Source: an uncultured Cellulophaga sp.
GTDB lineage: Bacteria > Bacteroidota > Bacteroidia > Flavobacteriales > Flavobacteriaceae
Assembly (NCBI GenBank): GCA_947492955.1
Contig: CANLOV010000003.1
Coordinates: 124,001-188,000, forward strand
Length of the DNA: 64,000 nt
Direction of reading: 5' to 3'
The notes beneath the pieces were generated by a model that did no database searches, was not told the origin of the DNA, and saw only the letters and a program-made list of their open reading frames with translations. This document shows, piece by piece, positions 36,986 to 45,788 of this stretch. A program made the position numbers and the translations under genes. Each line of letters starts with the position of its first letter. The first letter of the stretch is position 1.

Positions 36986-37143
36986 TAGATTCAATTTTTG
37001 TAAAAATACTATTAATTAAAAATAGTATCTAAATAAGTTAAGTTTTTTATAATCATATTCTTCTGTACTTAATTTTCTTTTTATTTATTCGATATTTGTA
37101 CTACCAAGCCTAAATTAGTTTAACCATTTACAAATTTGTATGT

Positions 37144-38337
37144 ATGTTATTTAAAAAAATAGTTATAGTTCTTCTGCTTTTTTTTTCTTTAAATAGCTAT
37201 TCGCAAGAAATACAATTATCGTCACAAGCCAAAATAAGCATATTAACCTGTGGTTCTGGCCCAGAATTATACTCTAGCTTTGGACATAACGCGGTAAGGT
37301 TACAGGATTCTCTAAATGGTCTAGATATTGTTTTTGATTATGGCCGGTTTGATTTTAATACTCCAAATTTTTATTTAAAATTTACACAAGGCAAATTACT
37401 ATATGCGCTCGGAGGTTCTAAATTTCCTAATTTTTTATATGAATATGAATTGGAAAACAAATGGGTAAAAGAACAAGTTTTAGATTTAACACATAATGAA
37501 GTAATTACGCTCTTTAATTTCCTAAGGAACAATCACAAACCAGAAAACAGATATTACAAATACGATTTTTTATTTGATAATTGCGCTACAAAACTCCCTG
37601 AAATTCTAAAAAAAACTTTTGGAGACAAATTAGTTTTCAATGATTCTCATTTAAAAAACAAATACACATTTAGAGAGTTAATTCATCAAAACTTGGTATC
37701 TAACTCATGGTCTAGTTTCGGAATAGATTTAGCGCTTGGTGCAGTAATAGATAAAAAAGCTAACGCTCTACAACACTCTTTTTTGCCTAATTACGTTTTT
37801 CAACAATTTAATAACACAACTATAAACAGCAAACCCCTTGTTAAAAGAGAACGCATTATACTAGACCGTTTACCTTACGAAAACAATGTCTATTTTTTAA
37901 CTTCACCTTTATTTTGGTTTACAGTATTACTGATTTTTGTTATTGTAATTACTTATATCGATATTAAAAATAATACTAGAAATAGACGTTTAGATTTTAT
38001 CTTATTTTTTGTTACTGGTATTGCTGGTATCATCGTTTTTTTACTATGGTTTGCTACAGACCATACAGCCACAGCCAGCAATTTTAATATTCTGTGGGTG
38101 TTTCCAATAAACCTTGCTATTAGCTTTATTTTACTACGTAAAAAGTCATTACCAAAATGGGTACACTTATACATTTATTCTTTACTTGGTTTTATTGGCA
38201 TCACAATTATTTTATGGCTATTTAAATTTCAGTGCTTTTCTCCTTTAATTATACCTATATTACTAACCTTAATTGTTAGATATGTTTTTTTAATAACATT
38301 AGGTAAAAAAAATATCAAACATCAAATAAGTTTATAA
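37144..38337 (+). CDS. DUF4105 domain membrane protein
   Basis: This 397-residue protein has a signal peptide ending NSYSQ, then the DUF4105 start: ISILTCGSGPELYSSFGHNAVRLQD, with FDYGRFDF and FTQGKLLYALG following. DUF4105 has a probable papain-like/NlpC-type core with cysteine and histidine; KYDFLFDNCATKLPE supplies the conserved asparagine-cysteine. The C-terminal 150 residues hold four membrane helices. It is probably an envelope hydrolase or lipid-related enzyme, but no function is established that I know of. The next gene (ABC-F) follows 19 nt later. Confidence 0.85.
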   Translation: MLFKKIVIVLLLFFSLNSYSQEIQLSSQAKISILTCGSGPELYSSFGHNAVRLQDSLNGLDIVFDYGRFDFNTPNFYLKFTQGKLLYALGGSKFPNFLYEYELENKWVKEQVLDLTHNEVITLFNFLRNNHKPENRYYKYDFLFDNCATKLPEILKKTFGDKLVFNDSHLKNKYTFRELIHQNLVSNSWSSFGIDLALGAVIDKKANALQHSFLPNYVFQQFNNTTINSKPLVKRERIILDRLPYENNVYFLTSPLFWFTVLLIFVIVITYIDIKNNTRNRRLDFILFFVTGIAGIIVFLLWFATDHTATASNFNILWVFPINLAISFILLRKKSLPKWVHLYIYSLLGFIGITIILWLFKFQCFSPLIIPILLTLIVRYVFLITLGKKNIKHQISL

Positions 38338-38356
38338 CAGCAAAACACAATATTTA

Positions 38357-40237
38357 ATGAACCTACTATCAGTAGAAAACATAGCCAAATCTTATGGCGA
38401 AAACGTTCTTTTTTCAGATATCTCTTTTGGCATTAACAAAGGACAAAAAATTGCCCTTATTGCTAAAAACGGAAACGGAAAAACATCTATATTAAATATC
38501 TTATCTGGAGACGACTCTCCAGATGCGGGGCAAATAAATTATAGAAAAGAAATTAGAGTTTCTTTTTTATCGCAAGAACCTGTTTTAGACCCAAACCTTA
38601 CTATTGAGGAAACAATCTTTGCTGCAGACAATGAACTTTTAAGAGCAATTGCTAATTACGATAAAGCACTTGCCAACCCAGACGACCAAGATGCTTACCA
38701 AAAAGCTTTTGAAGAAATGGAACGCTATAATGCCTGGGATTTTGAAACACAATACAAGCAAATATTATCTAAATTAAAATTAGATAATATTCATTTAAAA
38801 ATTAATATTTTATCTGGTGGACAAAAGAAGCGTTTGGCTTTAGCCAATGCTCTAATAAACAAACCAGATTTATTAATATTAGATGAGCCTACCAACCATT
38901 TAGATCTAGAAATGATTGAATGGTTAGAGCAATATTTTGCCAAAGAAAACATGACCCTTTTTATGGTAACTCACGATCGTTACTTTTTAGAAAGAGTATG
39001 TAATGAAATTATAGAGTTAGATAACGGTAAATTATATCCTTACAAAGGAAATTATTCTTATTATTTAGAAAAGAAAGAAGCTCGTTTAGAACAAGAAGCC
39101 GTAGAACTACATAAATCTAAAATTCTCTTTAAAAAAGAATTAACATGGATGCGTAGGCAACCAAAAGCTAGAACTACAAAATCTAAATCTAGAATTGACG
39201 ATTTTAAAGCTATAAAAGAGAAAGCACACCAACGTAGAAACGACCACCAAGTGCAGCTAGAAATTAATATGGAGCGTATGGGAAGTAAAATTCTTGAACT
39301 TCATAAAATTTCTAAAGCCTATACAGATAAACCTATTTTAAATCAGTTCGAATATAATTTCTTAAGAGGAGAGCGTATTGGTATTATTGGCAAAAATGGA
39401 GCTGGTAAATCTACCTTTTTAAATATTATCACCGGACAAGACACTCCTGATAGCGGAAAAGTTATTGTAGGAGATACTATTAAGTTTGGTTATTACACAC
39501 AAAAAGGGATTAAAATAAAAGAAGGACAAAAAGTTATTGATGTAATTAGAGAATTTGGCGATTATATTCCTTTAAAAAAAGGAAACCAAATTTCGGCGCA
39601 ACAATTACTAGAACGTTTTATGTTCGATAGAAAAAAACAGTACGATTTTGTAGAAAAACTAAGTGGTGGCGAACGTAAAAGACTGTACTTATGTACTGTA
39701 TTAATACAAAACCCTAATTTTTTAATATTAGACGAACCTACTAATGATTTAGATATTGTAACCCTAAATGTATTAGAAAGTTTCTTATTAGATTTCCCTG
39801 GATGCCTGCTCGTAGTGTCTCACGACCGTTATTTTATGGATAAAATTGTAGATCACCTATTTGTTTTTAGAGGCGATACAGTTATAGACGATTTTCCTGG
39901 TAACTATTCCGATTTTAGAGCTTATGAAAATAGTGTAGTGATAGAAAATAGAACTGCAAAAAAAGAAAATCCAGAAAAAAAATCAGATAAAAACAGTTGG
40001 AAGAACGAAGGGAAAACAAAAAAACTATCCTTTAACGAGCAAAAAGAATACAACCAAATAGAAAAAGCAATTCAGAAACTAGAAGCAAAAAAAGTAGAGA
40101 TTCAGAATAAATTTATGGATACTACCTTATCTGGAGACGATATCGCTAATTTATCTAAAGATTTAAAAGAAGTAGAAGATAGCATAGAAATTAAAACAGA
40201 ACGTTGGTTTGAACTTTCTGCTATGATGGAAGAATAA
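38357..40237 (+). CDS. ABC-F family ATP-binding protein (Uup-like)
   Basis: This 626-residue soluble protein has two ABC domains: Walker A AKNGNGKT (first) and GKNGAGKS (second), signatures LSGGQKKRLALA and LSGGERKRLYLC, Walker B ILDEPTNHLDLE and ILDEPTNDLDI. Between the halves is the ABC-F linker with WMRRQPKARTTKSKSR. After domain two comes a coiled-coil C-terminal part (YNQIEKAIQKLEAKK). This architecture fits Uup, which binds branched DNA or ribosomes, more than EttA. No membrane part is seen. Confidence 0.9.
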   Translation: MNLLSVENIAKSYGENVLFSDISFGINKGQKIALIAKNGNGKTSILNILSGDDSPDAGQINYRKEIRVSFLSQEPVLDPNLTIEETIFAADNELLRAIANYDKALANPDDQDAYQKAFEEMERYNAWDFETQYKQILSKLKLDNIHLKINILSGGQKKRLALANALINKPDLLILDEPTNHLDLEMIEWLEQYFAKENMTLFMVTHDRYFLERVCNEIIELDNGKLYPYKGNYSYYLEKKEARLEQEAVELHKSKILFKKELTWMRRQPKARTTKSKSRIDDFKAIKEKAHQRRNDHQVQLEINMERMGSKILELHKISKAYTDKPILNQFEYNFLRGERIGIIGKNGAGKSTFLNIITGQDTPDSGKVIVGDTIKFGYYTQKGIKIKEGQKVIDVIREFGDYIPLKKGNQISAQQLLERFMFDRKKQYDFVEKLSGGERKRLYLCTVLIQNPNFLILDEPTNDLDIVTLNVLESFLLDFPGCLLVVSHDRYFMDKIVDHLFVFRGDTVIDDFPGNYSDFRAYENSVVIENRTAKKENPEKKSDKNSWKNEGKTKKLSFNEQKEYNQIEKAIQKLEAKKVEIQNKFMDTTLSGDDIANLSKDLKEVEDSIEIKTERWFELSAMMEE

Positions 40238-40259
40238 TTTTCTACAAAAATTAATTGTT

Positions 40260-40763
40260 ATGGTTTTAAAACCAAACCAACTTATAGCATATTTAAAATT
40301 TTTAATAAGCGCTACAAACCAACACGGAGTACATTCTCCTTTTGTATATGGCTTTGTTACTAAGTGTTTATATAACAAAAAAAGGTTTTCAAAAAATAAA
40401 TCAAAAAATATACTGATAAAGAGTATTGCTTATTTTAAAGCTAAAAATATACACATAGACGCTAACGATTCCGATTTAAAAAAAGAAATTTCTAATACTT
40501 TCGCAACTATTAGTTTTGATAAAAAAGCCCCAGATGCTATATATATTGATAAATTAAAAAAAAACACCTTAAATACTATTATACAAAATAAGAATTACCA
40601 CAATGATAGTTTTTTATTTATAAATAATATTAAGAACAATATAAGCCTTTGGACAACATTAATTCAACAAAAAGAAATTACTGTAAGTATTAATTTATTT
40701 TACTTTGGCATTGTATTTTTTAGACGAGAACAAGAAAAAGAACATTTTAAAATTCGGTTATAA
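40260..40763 (+). CDS. Shrunken relative of SAM-dependent methyltransferases, probably non-catalytic
   Basis: This 167-residue protein has the N-terminal motif ISATNQHGVHSPFVYGFVTKCLY and a C-terminal motif ISLWTTLIQQKEITVSINLFYFGIVFFRREQ. In flavobacterial class I methyltransferases of about 230 residues both ends are similar, but the middle holds a SAM-binding GAG motif and an acidic loop. Here the middle is short (KSIAYFKAKNIHIDAND) with no glycine-rich loop. I see no SAM site, so it may be a structural or decaying descendant. The reading frame is intact. It lies 23 nt after the ABC-F gene. Function is unknown. Confidence 0.6.
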   Translation: MVLKPNQLIAYLKFLISATNQHGVHSPFVYGFVTKCLYNKKRFSKNKSKNILIKSIAYFKAKNIHIDANDSDLKKEISNTFATISFDKKAPDAIYIDKLKKNTLNTIIQNKNYHNDSFLFINNIKNNISLWTTLIQQKEITVSINLFYFGIVFFRREQEKEHFKIRL

Positions 40764-40799
40764 AGCTTAATTTTATACAAAAGCACCAAACGAATAACA

Positions 40800-40928
40800 A
40801 TGACAGAATATCCAATTTTTATAGCCCTAGCCATTATCGGAGTTATATACATCCTATTTTCTATACGCATCAAAAAAAAATCTAGAGAAAGAAAATCTCG
40901 AAAATTTATGGATAGGGATAAGCGATAA
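40800..40928 (+). CDS. 42-residue single-helix membrane peptide
   Basis: ATG at 40800 to TAA at 40926-40928. The peptide has a short polar start (MTEYP), one helix (IFIALAIIGVIYILFSI) and a highly basic tail (RIKKKSRERKSRK, ending MDRDKR). It lies 37 nt after the methyltransferase-like gene and 47 nt before the cobalamin adenosyltransferase. The positive-inside tail predicts cytoplasmic anchoring. No function is known. Codon content and the sharp helix/basic-tail division support a real gene. Confidence 0.6.
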   Translation: MTEYPIFIALAIIGVIYILFSIRIKKKSRERKSRKFMDRDKR

Positions 40929-40975
40929 AGCTTGTAATTACCTTTAAATTAATTTAAAACTCATACATTTTAGTA

Positions 40976-41551
40976 ATGAAAATATACACTAAAACAGGCG
41001 ACAAAGGTACTACAGCACTATTCGGGGGCACCCGTGTTGCCAAACACCACATCCGTATAGATAGTTATGGTACTATAGATGAGTTAAATTCATGGCTAGG
41101 TTTATTACGTGATCAAGAAATAGGCGCTAAATACCAAGAAATACTTATAAAAATACAAGAGCAATTATTTACCGTTGGTGCAATTTTAGCTACAGACCCA
41201 GAAAAAATGATTTTAAAAAATGGGAAAGAGCGCTTAAATATTCCTAAAATAAACGAAGAAGATATTAGCTATTTAGAACAAGAAATAGATACTATGAATA
41301 ATGCTTTACCTCCAATGACGCATTTTGTTTTACCAGGAGGCCACACTACAGTATCTTATTGCCATATAGCCCGCACAATATGCCGTAGAGCAGAACGTTT
41401 AGCTACACTTTTACACGAAAACGAACCTTTCGATGCTACTGTTTTGTCATTTATTAATAGATTGTCCGACTACTTATTTGTATTAGCTAGAAAATTGTCT
41501 AATGATTTGGAGGCAAAAGAAATAAAATGGATTCCAGAGAAAAAAGACTAA
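40976..41551 (+). CDS. Cob(I)yrinic acid a,c-diamide adenosyltransferase (PduO type)
   Basis: This 191-residue enzyme transfers adenosine from ATP to cobalamin to make adenosylcobalamin. The N terminus IYTKTGDKGTTALFGGTRVAKH is the ATP-binding motif and SYGTIDELNSWLG follows. GGHTTVSYCHIARTICRRAERL carries the conserved helix with arginines. The family forms trimers. The source of cobalamin in this organism is not shown here. It precedes a DUF2795 gene, but promoter elements lie between them. Confidence 0.92.
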   Translation: MKIYTKTGDKGTTALFGGTRVAKHHIRIDSYGTIDELNSWLGLLRDQEIGAKYQEILIKIQEQLFTVGAILATDPEKMILKNGKERLNIPKINEEDISYLEQEIDTMNNALPPMTHFVLPGGHTTVSYCHIARTICRRAERLATLLHENEPFDATVLSFINRLSDYLFVLARKLSNDLEAKEIKWIPEKKD

Positions 41552-41629
41552 TAAATCCGCTATTTATTCGTTATCAAATTGTTAACTAATAAAAATTACA
41601 AAAAAATAGTCAAAATAAATGCAAAAAGT

Positions 41630-41660
41630 CTTGGCTGTTTCAGTTTAAAAATTATTTTTG
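41630..41660 (+). promoter_or_regulatory. Promoter of the DUF2795 gene
   Basis: CTTG (41630-41633) lies 19 nt before TATTTTTG (41653-41660), a good match to the Bacteroidota -33/-7 pair. The ATG at 41686 is 25 nt downstream. Confidence 0.65.
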
Positions 41661-41685
41661 CAAAAAATTAAACAAATTACAAGCA

Positions 41686-41910
41686 ATGTATTGGACATTA
41701 GAATTGGCTTCGTATTTAAGTGATGCACCTTGGCCAGCCACCAAAGATGAGTTAATAGATTATGCTATTAGAACTGGTGCGCCTCTAGAAGTTGTAGAAA
41801 ACCTTCAGTCTATGGAAGAAGAAGGCGGAGAAATTTACGAATCTATCGAGGAAATTTGGCCAGATTATCCTACCGAAGAAGATTACCTCTGGAATGAGGA
41901 TGAATATTAA
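41686..41910 (+). CDS. DUF2795 domain protein
   Basis: This 74-residue protein begins MYWTLELASYLSDAPWPATKDELIDYA, with the hydrophobic-aromatic start and PAT(K)DEL motif of DUF2795. A helix (RTGAPLEVVENLQSM) and a strongly acidic tail follow (EEIWPDYPTEEDY). There is no signal or membrane segment. The family is widespread; the function is unknown. It is monocistronic with its own promoter and terminator. Confidence 0.88.
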   Translation: MYWTLELASYLSDAPWPATKDELIDYAIRTGAPLEVVENLQSMEEEGGEIYESIEEIWPDYPTEEDYLWNEDEY

Positions 41911-41935
41911 AATATAGATTACCTATTAAATACAC

Positions 41936-41963
41936 AAAAAAGTCTCATTCGAGGCTTTTTTTT
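41936..41963 (+). terminator. Terminator of the DUF2795 gene
   Basis: AAAAAGTCTC and GAGGCTTTTT (one G-T pair) form a stem around ATTC, with a T run to 41963. It starts 25 nt after the stop. Confidence 0.8.
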
Positions 41964-42048
41964 ATGAAATTTTGGCAGTAAAGAATACGATTTTGTCAGA
42001 ACTATGGCATAACTTTAGCCCTATTATAAAAAGTGCACAATAATTGCG

Positions 42049-42081
42049 TTGTTGTTTATCTATGTAGTTAGTACACAACAA
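42049..42081 (+). promoter_or_regulatory. Inverted repeat in the secA leader
   Basis: TTGTTGT (42049-42055) pairs with ACAACAA (42075-42081) across 19 nt, ending 32 nt before the secA ATG. It could fold in the mRNA leader. In other bacteria secA is controlled by secretion state through the leader; a similar role here is a guess. Confidence 0.35.
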
Positions 42082-42113
42082 TTCGATATAAATAATATTC
42101 AAGATATATAAAT

Positions 42114-45100
42114 ATGAGTTTTTTAAATTCTGTATTAAAAGCGTTTGTAGGAGACAAGGCAAAAAAAGACGTTAAAAATTTACAGCCATTAGTAGGTAAA
42201 ATAAAAGCTTTTGAACAAGAACTAGAAAGTATTAGTAATGATGAGTTACGTAATAAAACAATAACTTTTAAAGCTACTATAAAAGAAAACTGTAAAGACG
42301 TTAATAATAAAATAGAGGCTTTACTAGAAGAAGTAAAAACATCTACAGATATTGACCGCAACGAGGAAATTTATACTCAGATAGATAAGTTAAAAGAAGA
42401 AGCTTACAAAATATCTGAAGATACATTAAATAATATTTTACCAGAAGCTTTTGCTGTGGTAAAAGAAACGGCTAAACGTTTTACCAACAACACTACAATT
42501 ACCGTTACTGCTTCTGAGTACGACAGACAACTTTCTGGAAACAATAACTATGTTAACCTAGATGGAGACAATGCCATTTGGAACAACTCTTGGGATGCCG
42601 CTGGTAAAGAAGTTACTTGGGACATGGTACACTACGATGTACAATTAATAGGTGGTATTGCATTGCACCAAGGTAAAATTGCAGAAATGCATACTGGAGA
42701 AGGTAAAACTTTAGTAGCAACACTTCCTGTGTATTTAAATGCCCTAACGGGGAACGGAGTACACTTAGTAACTGTAAACGATTACCTTGCTAAAAGGGAT
42801 AGTGCATGGATGGCTCCAATATTTCAGTTTCATGGTTTTACAATAGATTGTATAGACCATCACCAGCCAAACTCAGAAGGTAGAAAAGCAGCTTATAATG
42901 CAGATATTACTTATGGTACTAACAATGAATTTGGTTTTGATTACCTAAGAGATAATATGGCACATACGCCTGGTGATTTAGTACAGAAACCACATAACTT
43001 TGCTATCGTAGATGAGGTAGATTCTGTTTTAGTAGATGATGCCCGTACACCATTAATTATTTCTGGTCCCGTACCACAAGGAGATCGCCATGAATTTAAT
43101 GAGCTTAAACCAAAGGTTAGTGATATTGTACAGAAACAAAGGCAATACTTAACAGGCCTTTTATCAGAAGCTAAAAAACTAATTGCTTCTGGCGATACTA
43201 AAGAAGGTGCTTTTTTATTATTAAGAGTACACAGAGGTTTACCAAAAAATAAAGCTTTAATAAAATTCTTAAGTGAAGAAGGAATAAAACAACTACTTCA
43301 AAAAACAGAAGGATTTTACATGCAAGATAATAACCGAGAAATGCCAAAGGTAGATGAAGAGTTATTATTTGTAATTGATGAAAAAAACAATCAGATAGAG
43401 CTTACAGATAAAGGTGTTAATTATATATCAGGAGATAAAGACGAAGATTTCTTTATATTACCAGACATTGGTATTGAAATTGCTAAAATTGAGAACCAAA
43501 ACCTTGATATTGAAGAAGAAGCAGAACAAAAAGATATTTTATTTAAAGACTTTAGTGTTAAGAGTGAGCGTATCCATACCATGAGTCAATTACTAAAAGC
43601 ATACACTTTATTTGAGAAAGATGTAGAGTATGTTGTAATGGACAATAAAGTAATGATTGTAGACGAACAAACGGGTCGTATCATGGATGGTCGTCGTTAT
43701 TCAGATGGTTTACACCAAGCTATTGAAGCAAAGGAAAATGTAAAAATTGAAGCATTAACACAAACATTTGCTACAGTTACTCTACAAAACTACTTTAGAA
43801 TGTATGGTAAATTGGCAGGGATGACAGGTACTGCAATTACAGAAGCTGGTGAGTTCTGGGAAATATACAAACTAGATGTTGTAGAAGTACCTACCAATAG
43901 GCCTATTGCCAGAGATGACAGAAATGATTTAATCTATAAAACAAAGCGAGAAAAATATAATGCAATTATAGACGAGGTTACCAAAATATCGCAAGCTGGC
44001 AGACCTATATTAATTGGTACTACCTCTGTAGAAATATCAGAACTTTTATCTAGAATGTTAACCATTCGTAAAGTACCACACAATGTATTAAACGCTAAAT
44101 TACACAAGAAAGAAGCAGATGTAGTTGCAGAAGCTGGTAATGCAGGAGTGGTAACTATTGCAACCAATATGGCAGGTAGAGGAACTGATATTAAATTATC
44201 CAATGCTGTTAAAGATGCTGGTGGTTTAGCAATAATCGGTACTGAAAGACACGATTCTAGACGTGTAGACAGACAGTTAAGAGGTCGTTCTGGTCGTCAG
44301 GGAGACCCAGGAAGCTCTCAATTTTACGTTTCTTTAGAAGATAACCTAATGCGTTTATTTGGTTCTGATAGGGTTGCTAAAATGATGGATAAAATGGGGC
44401 TAGAAGAAGGAGAAGTTATTCAGCATTCAATGATGACTAAATCTATAGAGCGTGCGCAGAAAAAAGTAGAAGAAAATAACTTTGGGGTTCGTAAACGTTT
44501 ATTAGAATATGATGATGTAATGAATGCTCAGCGAGAAGTTGTTTATAAACGTAGAAGACACGCATTACAAGGAGAGCGCTTACAAGTAGATATTGCTAAT
44601 ATGATATATGATACTTGTGAAGTAATAGCCGATACAAATAAAGGTGCTAATGATTTCAAAAATTTTGAGTTTGAGCTTATTAAATATTTTGCAATTACAT
44701 CTCCTATATCAGAAGAAGAATTTACTAAATTAAGCAGCTCAGAAATAGCTACTAGAATATACGACACTAGCTATAGTCATTACAAAGAAAAAATGGAACG
44801 TAATGCCGCTACTGCCTTCCCTGTAATAAAAAAGGTATACGAAGACAATGGTAATAATTACGAACGTATTGTTGTTCCTTTTACAGACGGAGCAAAATCT
44901 TTAAATGTGGTTACCAATTTACAAAGCGCTTACGAAAGTAATGGTAAAGAATTAATAACTGATTTTGAAAAAAATATTAGTCTTGCCATTATTGATGATT
45001 CTTGGAAAACTCATTTACGTAAAATGGATGAGTTAAAACAATCTGTACAATTAGCTGTACACGAACAAAAAGACCCACTTTTAATCTACAAATTTGAAGC

Positions 45101-45476
45101 TTTTGAGCTTTTTAAGAGTATGATAGAGAAAGTAAACAAAGAAATAGTTTCTTTCTTATTTAAAGGTGAACTACCAACAGAGAATCCTAATGAAATACAA
45201 GAAGCTAGGAATGTTCGTAGACCTAAGGAAAATATACAAACAAGTAAAGAAGAAATTCCTAATAGTGATGAACTAGCGGCGCAAAACAGAGCTGCAGGAC
45301 AACAAACACAGGCAAGACCACAAGTAACAGAAACAATAGTTAGAGAAAAAGCCAAAATTGGCAGAAACGATAGGGTTACTATTAAAAATGTAATGTCTGG
45401 CGAAAGTAAAAGTGTTAAATACAAGCAAGCAGAGCCTTTAATTACAAAAGGAGAATGGGTGCTGATTGAGGAATAG
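42114..45476 (+). CDS. secA: Preprotein translocase ATPase SecA
   Basis: At 1120 residues this is longer than E. coli SecA (901), as usual in Bacteroidota. Motifs: MHTGEGKTLVATLP with Walker A (about 192-197), VDEVDSVLVDDARTPLIISG, TGRIMDGRRYSDGLHQA, AGRGTDIKL, and QLRGRSGRQGDPGSSQF. An insert follows the preprotein-binding region near residue 330-480. The C terminus ends VKYKQAEPLITKGEWVLIEE and lacks the zinc-binding CxCx8CH tail. SecA drives Sec-dependent export, which feeds the many signal-peptide proteins in this window. It is monocistronic with a strong terminator. Confidence 0.96.
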   Translation: MSFLNSVLKAFVGDKAKKDVKNLQPLVGKIKAFEQELESISNDELRNKTITFKATIKENCKDVNNKIEALLEEVKTSTDIDRNEEIYTQIDKLKEEAYKISEDTLNNILPEAFAVVKETAKRFTNNTTITVTASEYDRQLSGNNNYVNLDGDNAIWNNSWDAAGKEVTWDMVHYDVQLIGGIALHQGKIAEMHTGEGKTLVATLPVYLNALTGNGVHLVTVNDYLAKRDSAWMAPIFQFHGFTIDCIDHHQPNSEGRKAAYNADITYGTNNEFGFDYLRDNMAHTPGDLVQKPHNFAIVDEVDSVLVDDARTPLIISGPVPQGDRHEFNELKPKVSDIVQKQRQYLTGLLSEAKKLIASGDTKEGAFLLLRVHRGLPKNKALIKFLSEEGIKQLLQKTEGFYMQDNNREMPKVDEELLFVIDEKNNQIELTDKGVNYISGDKDEDFFILPDIGIEIAKIENQNLDIEEEAEQKDILFKDFSVKSERIHTMSQLLKAYTLFEKDVEYVVMDNKVMIVDEQTGRIMDGRRYSDGLHQAIEAKENVKIEALTQTFATVTLQNYFRMYGKLAGMTGTAITEAGEFWEIYKLDVVEVPTNRPIARDDRNDLIYKTKREKYNAIIDEVTKISQAGRPILIGTTSVEISELLSRMLTIRKVPHNVLNAKLHKKEADVVAEAGNAGVVTIATNMAGRGTDIKLSNAVKDAGGLAIIGTERHDSRRVDRQLRGRSGRQGDPGSSQFYVSLEDNLMRLFGSDRVAKMMDKMGLEEGEVIQHSMMTKSIERAQKKVEENNFGVRKRLLEYDDVMNAQREVVYKRRRHALQGERLQVDIANMIYDTCEVIADTNKGANDFKNFEFELIKYFAITSPISEEEFTKLSSSEIATRIYDTSYSHYKEKMERNAATAFPVIKKVYEDNGNNYERIVVPFTDGAKSLNVVTNLQSAYESNGKELITDFEKNISLAIIDDSWKTHLRKMDELKQSVQLAVHEQKDPLLIYKFEAFELFKSMIEKVNKEIVSFLFKGELPTENPNEIQEARNVRRPKENIQTSKEEIPNSDELAAQNRAAGQQTQARPQVTETIVREKAKIGRNDRVTIKNVMSGESKSVKYKQAEPLITKGEWVLIEE

Positions 45477-45491
45477 AAAATTTATCAAGGC

Positions 45492-45527
45492 AAAAAAAAG
45501 GGATTTATTAATAAATCCCTTTTTTTA
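45492..45527 (+). terminator. Terminator of secA
   Basis: A near-perfect palindrome: AAAGGGATTTATT pairs with AATAAATCCCTTT, with A residues before and T residues after. It starts 16 nt after the secA stop. Confidence 0.9.
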
Positions 45528-45581
45528 TTATATCCTATATTAAATTAACGTTAAAATTAATTTTATTAGACTATAAATTAA

Positions 45582-45603
45582 AATATTAAACAAGTTTAAT
45601 ATT
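45582..45603 (-). terminator. Perfect palindrome, minus-strand terminator candidate
   Basis: AATATTAAAC (45582-45591) and GTTTAATATT (45594-45603) form a 10-bp stem around two bases. On the minus strand it is followed by TTAATTTAT. No annotated minus-strand gene needs it except the tiny frame at 45622, so it supports a short minus-strand transcript. It could instead be an operator. Confidence 0.4.
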
Positions 45604-45621
45604 ATCTTGCACTTACTTTAT

Positions 45622-45687
45622 TTAAAGTGAGTTTGCCCCACAATCTTCACAAGAACAACTTTTTGCATCTATTTTACGTAGGTACAT
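45622..45687 (-). CDS. Possible 21-residue cysteine-rich peptide
   Basis: The frame encodes MYLRKIDAKSCSCEDCGANS plus L, with a CxCxxC cluster and no membrane segment. A CxCxxC cluster in such a short frame is not expected by chance from AT-rich DNA, and the downstream palindrome at 45582-45603 could end its transcript. I know of no matching family and see no strong promoter. A small RNA or a chance frame are alternatives. Confidence 0.3.
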   Translation of the reverse strand: MYLRKIDAKSCSCEDCGANSL

Positions 45688-45742
45688 AAATGTATTTTTT
45701 ATAGAATTATAAAGAAACTCCCCATTCTTTCTACTTTTTATG

Positions 45743-45757
45743 GGAAAAAATTTTTCC
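45743..45757. promoter_or_regulatory. Palindrome upstream of the histidine kinase
   Basis: GGAAAAAATTTTTCC is a 15-bp near-perfect palindrome 31 bp before the kinase ATG. It may be a regulator site or an intrinsically bent promoter segment. Confidence 0.3.
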
Positions 45758-45788
45758 GCCTAGTTATTTAGGTTTTATTAGTATTAAA

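Larger units (their letters stand above)
45477..45788. other. 312-bp gap between secA and the histidine kinase
   Basis: The gap holds the secA terminator, a palindrome TTAACGTTAA (45545-45554), a perfect palindrome at 45582-45603, a possible 21-codon minus-strand gene at 45622-45687, and a near-palindrome GGAAAAAATTTTTCC at 45743-45757 just before the kinase. That density of symmetric elements is unusual for this window. Confidence 0.6.
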
